From positions 124,001-188,000 of the forward strand of contig NZ_JBEQCS010000005.1 in NCBI RefSeq assembly GCF_046054195.1: DNA of 64,000 bases, written 5' to 3'. The position numbers and the translations under genes were made by a program. This document shows positions 58,089-64,000 of this stretch, one piece after another; positions within the stretch are counted from its first letter, which is position 1, and every line of letters begins with the position of its first letter. The notes beneath the pieces are model-generated. The model saw nothing but the letters and a program-made list of their open reading frames with translations, was not told where the DNA came from and did no database searches. This DNA comes from Celerinatantimonas sp046054195. GTDB taxonomy: Bacteria > Pseudomonadota > Gammaproteobacteria > Enterobacterales > Celerinatantimonadaceae.

Positions 58089-59254
58089 AACAGTGTCAAA
58101 GGCCGAGCGAGTGAACCGAGTTGGCGATAGCCTGTCTCGGTCACAACCACTGTTTCACTCACCCCGACAGTGAACTGACCATAGATACGCAAAGCCGGTG
58201 GAATGTGGAATGTCATGCCAGGTTGCAGTGGTGTCATCACACCTGAATAGAGACTTAAGATCCCGCCTTCCCCCCAATCAGGTGCGAACGAAACCCCAAC
58301 CGAATAACCGGTGCGTTTTTTAAAGTTGTCCGTAAATCCCGCTTTATCAATGACTTTCTGACATGCGATATGCGGTGCTTCACATGGTGCACCCGGTACA
58401 ATGGCATCAAGTGCCGCTTGCAGCGCTTCTTGACACACTTTATCCATTTCAACGGCAATCGCCGGTGGCTTACCCAGCCATGCAGAACGCATCAACGCGG
58501 CATGATAACGGTCATGGGCGCTAGACATTTCTAAAAAGACCGGATCATTTGCCTGCATCACTCGGCGTCGCCACGTTCCGTGAGGAACCCCACTGCGAGG
58601 ACCTGTTGAAACCAGCGGTTCCATACCGACATATTCAGAACCCGCAGCAATCGCTGCGCCCATCATCGCCGAAACCAGAGCATTTTCATCGCTTCCTTCA
58701 CGAACAGCGGCTAAACCTGCGGCCATGCCAGCATCGACATAACTGGCGGCCTTGGCAATTTTCTCAACTTCAGCCGGTGATTTAACCGCCCGTAATGGCT
58801 CGATAATACCCGCGCAATCAGCCAGTTCACCTAACTTACTTTGCAACGCTTCATAAACGGCAATTGGCAAAAACCAGCCTTTTTTATCGATGCCAATACG
58901 CTTGCTCTGCCAGTTGTTCTGTTTAATCATCTGGAAGAGAAAATCAACGGGATTATCGCCATCTTGATAAACCGCCGCATCACTAATAAATGTGTTTGAA
59001 ATGAAGTTAAAATACTCAAGCTGGCGAATCACAAATACCGGCTCGCCTTCAACTGGTAATAACAAGGCCTGAAACGTGTAATAACCTGGAGTTTGCTGAC
59101 CTGTTAACCAGAAAATGTTCTCCGGCCCGGTCACAATCATGACATCAATGCCAGATTTACTCAGTTGCTCGCGAGCGCGCGCAATGCGCCCTGCATATTC
59201 AAGTTCTGCAAACGCAGATTCACTGCCCTGCACCACATTACTCACACTAGCCAT
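58085..59254 (-). CDS. M24-fold (creatinase/ectoine-hydrolase-like) hydrolase
   Basis: 389 residues from ATG 59254, with AAGGAG 8 nt before it and overlapping the enolase-family stop. N-terminal creatinase domain (about 20-160) and a pita-bread domain. Of the five metal ligands of true aminopeptidase P only the last Glu (367) remains; the others read E242, an Ala in YHAALMRS, Y317 and P352. A creatinase-like His is in VPHGT (225). This pattern is that of metal-free C-N hydrolases such as creatinase and DoeA/EutD, so it probably opens a ring or cleaves a guanidino or amidine bond. Confidence 0.8.
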   Translation of the reverse strand: MASVSNVVQGSESAFAELEYAGRIARAREQLSKSGIDVMIVTGPENIFWLTGQQTPGYYTFQALLLPVEGEPVFVIRQLEYFNFISNTFISDAAVYQDGDNPVDFLFQMIKQNNWQSKRIGIDKKGWFLPIAVYEALQSKLGELADCAGIIEPLRAVKSPAEVEKIAKAASYVDAGMAAGLAAVREGSDENALVSAMMGAAIAAGSEYVGMEPLVSTGPRSGVPHGTWRRRVMQANDPVFLEMSSAHDRYHAALMRSAWLGKPPAIAVEMDKVCQEALQAALDAIVPGAPCEAPHIACQKVIDKAGFTDNFKKRTGYSVGVSFAPDWGEGGILSLYSGVMTPLQPGMTFHIPPALRIYGQFTVGVSETVVVTETGYRQLGSLARPLTLF

Positions 59255-60344
59255 TATTAAACTCCTTAAGGAAAGTGGCCCCTGTCGTATCAAACGAAAC
59301 GCCTAGACCATATGAATCGTGCATGCTCACCATGCCATCGTGATAACAAACGCCCCGAGCGGGGTCATCTTTTAGGCCATCGGCACCATACAATTCAGCA
59401 TGTTCTGGAGCCATCGCCAAAGAGGTAGCAATCGCCGCTGCAGTGGCCACATTTCCTTCATTCATCTGACCAATCATAAAGGGAACATTTGCCTGCTTAA
59501 GCTTTTTAGCCGCGCACATCAGCGGGGTGATCCCGCCTAGTTTTACCAGCTTTAAATGCGCGCAAAGCGCCACGGGTGAGTGGATAATTCGCTCGATAGC
59601 CGCCGCTGAATTGATGCTCTCATCGAGCATTAACGGAATGCCAAATTCAGCCAACTCGCTTAAATACTTATCGTCAGCCACAGCAACAGGCTGCTCGACA
59701 TACTCTAAAGACAAACTTTTAAGACTCGCTAAATGCTCTTTTGCCTGTTCAACTTGCCACTGTCCGTTTACATCAATCGCCAGCGAAATCGCATCGCCAA
59801 ACGTTTCACGAAGCAGCGTTAAGCGATGCCAATCATCAGCAAAAGCGCCAACACCGACGCGCAGTTTTAATTGGGTAAAACCGCGTTCAACGTAGCTTTG
59901 GGCTTGGTTAAGCAGCTGCTCAGTCGAGCCCCAAAATAAGGTTTGATTGGTGTGGATCTGATGGCTAAGATTCGGGCTTGGATTGAGTCGCTGCGCAACG
60001 CTGAGCTGCGCTTGTTTTGCCAATAAGTCGTGCAACGCGCAATCAAGCAACATCCGCCCTGGAGCCAACAATAAACACTCATCGTGATGCACGGCATCCA
60101 ACATCTGCTCAGCTGATTGCTGCCAATTCCAGTTGGATAAAACTGTGACGACATTTTCCAGCACCGTGTTTTGGGAGTAACCATGCAGATAGCTGATATT
60201 AAGCCGAACTTCACCGATGCCCTGCAACGACTCATCATCTAAAACCAGCCAGAGCGTATCAAGCCCCACGACAGAACCTGAAGAGGCGGTGTGCAGCGTC
60301 ACGCCATGATAATGAAGCATTCCGCGATATAAGCGAGCACGCAT
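59247..60344 (-). CDS. Enolase-superfamily (muconate cycloisomerase/dipeptide epimerase-like) enzyme
   Basis: 365 residues. Capping domain then TIM barrel with metal ligands Asp191 (AIDVNGQW), Glu217 (EYVEQP) and Asp241 (LDESIN) and Lys265 (HLKLVKLGG) as one catalytic base. The usual KxK at the end of strand 2 reads K160-L-R162, so the second lysine is Arg. The metal set fits the muconate cycloisomerase subgroup, which includes N-acylamino-acid racemases and dipeptide epimerases. Starts 3 bp after the M20 stop. Confidence 0.82.
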   Translation of the reverse strand: MRARLYRGMLHYHGVTLHTASSGSVVGLDTLWLVLDDESLQGIGEVRLNISYLHGYSQNTVLENVVTVLSNWNWQQSAEQMLDAVHHDECLLLAPGRMLLDCALHDLLAKQAQLSVAQRLNPSPNLSHQIHTNQTLFWGSTEQLLNQAQSYVERGFTQLKLRVGVGAFADDWHRLTLLRETFGDAISLAIDVNGQWQVEQAKEHLASLKSLSLEYVEQPVAVADDKYLSELAEFGIPLMLDESINSAAAIERIIHSPVALCAHLKLVKLGGITPLMCAAKKLKQANVPFMIGQMNEGNVATAAAIATSLAMAPEHAELYGADGLKDDPARGVCYHDGMVSMHDSYGLGVSFDTTGATFLKEFNNG

Positions 60345-60347
60345 AAG

Positions 60348-61508
60348 TTAGTCGACTCCTAACATCGCAATGGCGATATCAAAATAGATAGATGCAGTGG
60401 CAATAAACTCTTCAATGGGCACAAACTCATCGGGTTTATGGGCAACCGCGAGCGAGCCTGGACCGATTACAATGCCCTTGGCTCCCAGCGCTCGAAAATG
60501 CACTAAATCGCAGCCGCCTTGAAAACCATAAGGACCCGGATCGCTTTGTCCATAACGCTGACTGGCAGCAAGTCCCACCTGAACAATTTTTTCATCGGCA
60601 CTGGTTTGCGTTGCCCCGCCCGTCGTTGGCTGCCAGCGCACAATCTCGGCTTCGACACCAAACTGTTGTTGGGCAACATCTAAAAGCTGCTGAATTTCTT
60701 CTTTTACCAGCGACTCATCTTCACCGGGCACCATGCGGCGGTCTAACATTATCTCGCAATCTTGGGGCACGACGTTATCAGCATGGCCACCATGAATACG
60801 AGTGACCGTTAAGCTGGCGTTGCCCACTAATGGATGATGACGGCAACACACCTCTTCGTGGTGCGATTTTTCAACCAAGCCCAGCAATTGCCCAGCTTTA
60901 TAAATCGCGTTAACTCCCAAATCGGGCGTCCCAGAGTGAGCCGCTAAGCCTTTCACTTTTATAACCGGACGCAAGCTGCCTTTATGAGCTGAGAACACTG
61001 CATTAGACGTTGGCTCGCCAATCACTGCAAAATCGATTTTAGCGGGCTGATTTTTAACGTAATATTTAGCGCCTTCACTGGCGACTTCCTCATCGGCGGT
61101 AAAAATCACCATCAATCGCCCTGACCACAGCTCTCGATTCGACGCCAACATTCGCGCCGCTTCGACCATGCCAACTAAGGGCCCCTTGGCATCACAAGAA
61201 CCGCGGCCATATAAACGCCCTTCGCGCTCAGTGAGGACAAACGGATCGCTGCTCCAACCAATGCCTGCTGGAACCACATCAAGGTGCGTATTAAACGCAA
61301 AGCAAGGGCCTTCACCGTTTTCCAACACAGCGATCATATTGGTCCGACTTGGCGCATATTCGCTATATGAGACATCAAAACCAAATTCAGATAGCCAACC
61401 TGCTGCACATTGAGCAGCCTCAATTTCTTTGCCCGGGGGATTTTCAGTATTAATTGCGACAATGGTTGCTAAATTTTCTTTCATCCGCACGCTATCTACG
61501 TTTGGCAT
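60348..61508 (-). CDS. M20 family deacylase (ArgE/DapE-like)
   Basis: 386 residues. Zn ligands and catalytic residues are in order: THLDVVPAG (His, Asp), CDAKGPLVG (Asp), TADEEVASEG (Glu-Glu), GEPTS and near the C-terminus VAHKPDEF (His). The dimerisation/lid domain is intact (GLAAHSGTPDLGVNA). ArgE/DapE-like enzymes release an acyl group from N-acyl amino acids. CGGAGTCTGACT precedes the ATG. In the same transcript as the importer, so it may act on the imported compound or its racemised form. Confidence 0.9.
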   Translation of the reverse strand: MPNVDSVRMKENLATIVAINTENPPGKEIEAAQCAAGWLSEFGFDVSYSEYAPSRTNMIAVLENGEGPCFAFNTHLDVVPAGIGWSSDPFVLTEREGRLYGRGSCDAKGPLVGMVEAARMLASNRELWSGRLMVIFTADEEVASEGAKYYVKNQPAKIDFAVIGEPTSNAVFSAHKGSLRPVIKVKGLAAHSGTPDLGVNAIYKAGQLLGLVEKSHHEEVCCRHHPLVGNASLTVTRIHGGHADNVVPQDCEIMLDRRMVPGEDESLVKEEIQQLLDVAQQQFGVEAEIVRWQPTTGGATQTSADEKIVQVGLAASQRYGQSDPGPYGFQGGCDLVHFRALGAKGIVIGPGSLAVAHKPDEFVPIEEFIATASIYFDIAIAMLGVD

Positions 61509-61521
61509 AGTCAGACTCCGA

Positions 61522-62268
61522 TTAATGTAATATTTGATCTAAGAAACGGCGGGCTCGTTGGCTCACATTCGATGAGAAGAAGTCATTGGCACTGGCCTGT
61601 TCGATAATTTCGCCATCTTCCATAAATAAGATTTTGTTCGCCGCACGGCGGGCAAAACCCATCTCATGGGTGACGACCATACTGGTCATTCCTTCGGCAC
61701 TGAGCTCAGCCATCACATCGAGTACTTCGCGAATCATCTCCGGGTCAAGCGCCGAGGTGGGCTCGTCATAAAGCATCAGGTCTGGTTTCATCGCGAGTGC
61801 TCGAGCAATGGCAACACGCTGCTGCTGACCACCGGAGAGCTCATCGGGGAAATGTTCGCTGCGCTGTTGCAGGTGAACTTTAGCCAGCAGCTGTTCCGCT
61901 TGCTTGCGAGCGTCAATACGGTTCAGACCAAGCACAGTCATTGGGGCCAGCATGATATTCTCAGCCGCCGATAAATGAGAAAAGAGCTCATAGTTTTGGA
62001 ACACCATGCCGATGCGCTGGCGTAATTTATAAGGCGATATATCACCGCCGCTGATGTTTTTGTTATCAAAGAAAATGTCGCCATTTTCTGGTGGCGCTAA
62101 CATGTTAACGCAGCGCAGCAGTGTCGATTTGCCTGAACCCGATGGACCGATCAGAACAACGGTCTCTGTTGAGTGCACATTCACACAGCAGTTTTTTAAC
62201 ACCTGATTCTGGTCGAAATATTTATCGACACCGATAATCTCTAATAGTGGTTTCTCTTTTTTGCTCAT
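61522..62268 (-). CDS. Polar amino-acid ABC transporter ATPase
   Basis: 248 residues of the HisP/GlnQ family: Walker A GPSGSGKSTLLRC, Q-loop FQNYELFSHLS, signature LSGGQQQRVAIARALA, Walker B LMLYDEPTSALDPE and H-loop VVTHEMGFARR. AAGGAGGTCTC precedes the ATG, which overlaps the permease stop by 4 bp. Powers uptake with the next two genes. Confidence 0.93.
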   Translation of the reverse strand: MSKKEKPLLEIIGVDKYFDQNQVLKNCCVNVHSTETVVLIGPSGSGKSTLLRCVNMLAPPENGDIFFDNKNISGGDISPYKLRQRIGMVFQNYELFSHLSAAENIMLAPMTVLGLNRIDARKQAEQLLAKVHLQQRSEHFPDELSGGQQQRVAIARALAMKPDLMLYDEPTSALDPEMIREVLDVMAELSAEGMTSMVVTHEMGFARRAANKILFMEDGEIIEQASANDFFSSNVSQRARRFLDQILH

Positions 62269-62987
62269 GAGACCTCCTTATCGGGTGTGCTCAAAGAAAG
62301 CTCTGAGGCATTGGTTGGAAGCTTTTTACGTCGTTTTTTCGGATCAAGGTGGCGCTCTAACCAAGATTGCGTCGCCATAAATAGGCTGGTTAACAGCAAG
62401 TAGTAGATGCCCGCTGCACATAGCGCTTCAAAGTAACGAAAACTTGCGCTTGCGGTTTGGTTGGCAACCAATAAAAGTTCCTGAACCGCAATAACCGAGA
62501 CCAAAGCACTCGATTTAAGCATGCTGATCATCTGGTTACCCATTGGCGGCAACACAATACGTGCAGCTTGCGGAAGCACAATTTTGCGCATCACTTGCGT
62601 GCGGCTCATTCCCAAAGCAAGCCCGGCGGTCCGCTGACCACTTTTCACCGCTTGCAGTCCAGAGCGTAAAATCTCCGCCATATACGCCCCTTCATTCATC
62701 GACAGCGCCAGAACTGCACAAGTGAACGCTGAAAAGCGCATACCGAATCCTGGTAACACGTTATAAATAAAGATGATTTGGAACAGCACAGGGGTGCCGC
62801 GAAACAGCCATAAGTAAAAATAAGCGAGTACTTTTAAAGGTCGAAATGGCGCTTCTTGAAGAAGCGCCAGAACTAACCCTAAGATCACGCCAAAAAATAG
62901 CGAAGTGACGGTGATCATAAGAGTCATCCATGCCCCTTGTATAAAGGATGGCGAGATGACGTAATGCCACATTAAGTCTAGGGACAT
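62265..62987 (-). CDS. Polar amino-acid ABC transporter permease
   Basis: 240 residues, His/Glu/Gln/Arg opine family, about five membrane helices with the EAA loop GLALGMSRTQVMRKIVLPQA and the family motif RGTPVLFQIIFIYN. Only one permease gene is present, so it probably works as a homodimer. CGGAGG before the ATG, 25 bp after the binding-protein gene. Confidence 0.92.
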   Translation of the reverse strand: MSLDLMWHYVISPSFIQGAWMTLMITVTSLFFGVILGLVLALLQEAPFRPLKVLAYFYLWLFRGTPVLFQIIFIYNVLPGFGMRFSAFTCAVLALSMNEGAYMAEILRSGLQAVKSGQRTAGLALGMSRTQVMRKIVLPQAARIVLPPMGNQMISMLKSSALVSVIAVQELLLVANQTASASFRYFEALCAAGIYYLLLTSLFMATQSWLERHLDPKKRRKKLPTNASELSLSTPDKEVS

Positions 62988-63012
62988 GAATTGCCTCCGT
63001 TAGCAGTTACAA

Positions 63013-63828
63013 TCAGTTAAAAATCGAGACAGACTGAGGCAAGTCCCACTTTTTGATAATCTTGCTGTAAGTGCCATCTTTAACTATCGCTTTTAGACCT
63101 TTTTGAAGTAATGCTGTCATTTGGCTATCGCCTTTACGAACTGCAAATCCAATGTGAGTATTGGCTTCGAACTCAGGTCCAACCGCTTTGAAAATCCCAG
63201 GTTTTTTGCTAAATAGAGCTGCAACTCCTGGAGTTGATAGATATTCAGCATCAGCGCGGCCCTGAGCCACAGATACAGCGGAATCAGTCGCGGATGGATA
63301 GGTCAAAACTTTGATTGCGGGTTTATTAGCGCTTGTACATTTTTTGTTATCCGCTCGCGCTTGGCTCTCTTCAATCCCGCCAAGTGTTACAGCCACGCGC
63401 TTACCGCATAACGAAAAGTTTCGCCCGGTAATTTTTCCCGGATTATTGTCCTTAACTACAACTCGGTTACCAATTTTCATATACGGCACAAAATCGACCT
63501 GTTTGGCGCGAGTTGGATTGATATACATCGCTGAATTGATGATATCTAACCGTTCCCCCTGCAATGCTGGAATCAACCCTTTAAATTCCATTTTCATTGC
63601 TACAGGTTTAAGGCCGACTTCCTTACTTAGCGCTGTAATCATGTCGATATCAAAACCGGTTAATTTGCCATCTTGGACAAATTCAAACGGCATAAAGGTT
63701 GCGGCAGTCCCGTATGTTAACTTTCCTGACTCAACCATTTCACCAGCCACAGCGTTTAACGATGTGAGCGATGAAAGCGCAATAGCCACTACCCCAAGGC
63801 AGCGAATAACAGGCTTAGATCTAAACAT
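63013..63828 (-). CDS. Periplasmic amino-acid binding protein (SBP family 3)
   Basis: 271 residues from ATG 63828, with GGGGA 5 nt before it; a TTG at 63840 is unlikely. Signal peptide (VIRCLGVVAIALSSLTSLNAVAG), then SBP_bac_3 hallmarks FMPFEFVQDGKLTGFDIDMI, INPTRAKQVDFVPY and GGIEESQARAD. The Arg that grips the ligand carboxylate lies in NPTRAKQ. First gene of the importer-M20-enolase-M24 operon; ligand unknown. No clear regulator site seen in 63829-64000. Confidence 0.92.
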   Translation of the reverse strand: MFRSKPVIRCLGVVAIALSSLTSLNAVAGEMVESGKLTYGTAATFMPFEFVQDGKLTGFDIDMITALSKEVGLKPVAMKMEFKGLIPALQGERLDIINSAMYINPTRAKQVDFVPYMKIGNRVVVKDNNPGKITGRNFSLCGKRVAVTLGGIEESQARADNKKCTSANKPAIKVLTYPSATDSAVSVAQGRADAEYLSTPGVAALFSKKPGIFKAVGPEFEANTHIGFAVRKGDSQMTALLQKGLKAIVKDGTYSKIIKKWDLPQSVSIFN

Positions 63829-64000
63829 ATATATCCCCAAAATTGATTATTATGGATCGAAAAATACAATTAAATGTAAAACGAACTATCGCTGTCGATA
63901 TTAACCGCACCCGAGTCGCGATTCGGCTACAAAAAGAAGCAGTGAGGATTAACCAATACCAGCCACATAAATTCTGAAATATTTAGCAATCTTTCGCTGT

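Noticed and set aside
63852..63977. 41-codon frame starting ATGGATCGA near the window end
   Set aside because: No ribosome-binding site; lies in the promoter region of the binding-protein gene; basic composition alone is not support.

Overview
The window reads as chromosomal DNA of a facultatively anaerobic, fermentative gammaproteobacterium. Grounds for this are a complete formate hydrogenlyase locus of the hydrogenase-4 type whose proteins resemble E. coli Hyf/Hyc/Hyp/FdhF/HydN almost residue for residue at key motifs, enterobacterial-style Shine-Dalgarno sites, sigma-54 and Pho-box promoters, a type II secretion system and secreted plant or algal polysaccharide hydrolases. A marine or plant-associated genus near Vibrionaceae/Celerinatantimonadaceae is a guess, not a result. 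I see no rRNA, tRNA, insertion sequence, phage or CRISPR array.

Layout. 1-7.2 kb: assorted single genes (a small lipoprotein, a LysR regulator tail-to-tail with a medium-chain reductase, a chemoreceptor with an amino-acid-binding dCache motif, a 2OG-Fe(II) oxygenase, a DUF2076-like protein). 7.3-17.0 kb, minus strand: one tightly overlapping type II secretion operon, transcribed gspE-F-G-H-I-J-K-L-M-N-D, ending in a secretin that carries its own lipobox. 17.2-24.9 kb, mainly plus strand: a small secreted protein, a PA14-containing GH3 glycosidase, a methyltransferase, an EamA permease, a His-rich DUF4396 membrane protein and a GH28 exo-polygalacturonase. The two glycosidases are plausible cargo of the adjacent secretion system.

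24.9-30.1 kb, minus strand: a five-gene glycerophosphodiester scavenging operon (gpdQ-ugpC-ugpB-ugpA-ugpE) behind a three-unit Pho box; on the opposite strand next to it lies a candidate structured small RNA. 30.4 kb: an O6-alkylguanine-DNA methyltransferase. 30.9-53.8 kb: the hydrogen module, hydN-fdhF-hypF, hyfABCDEFGHIJ-hycI (minus), then divergent hypABCDE and an FhlA/HyfR-type activator (plus). FdhF has Cys, not Sec, at the Mo ligand position. Formate made in fermentation would be split by FdhF; electrons pass through HydN/HyfA and HyfH/I to the NiFe subunit HyfG, which is matured by HypA-F and HycI, while HyfB/D/F supply proton-pump-like membrane arms.

53.9-63.8 kb: a Sel1-repeat membrane protein, then a catabolic cluster built from a polar amino-acid ABC importer, an M20 deacylase, an enolase-superfamily enzyme, a creatinase-fold (M24) hydrolase lacking most metal ligands, a stand-alone CTP-synthase-type glutamine amidotransferase, a class I aminotransferase and a fumarylacetoacetase-family protein. 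I do not recognise this gene combination as a described pathway; it is the best candidate here for an uncharacterised system, probably uptake and stepwise hydrolysis of an N-acylated or cyclic amino-acid derivative.
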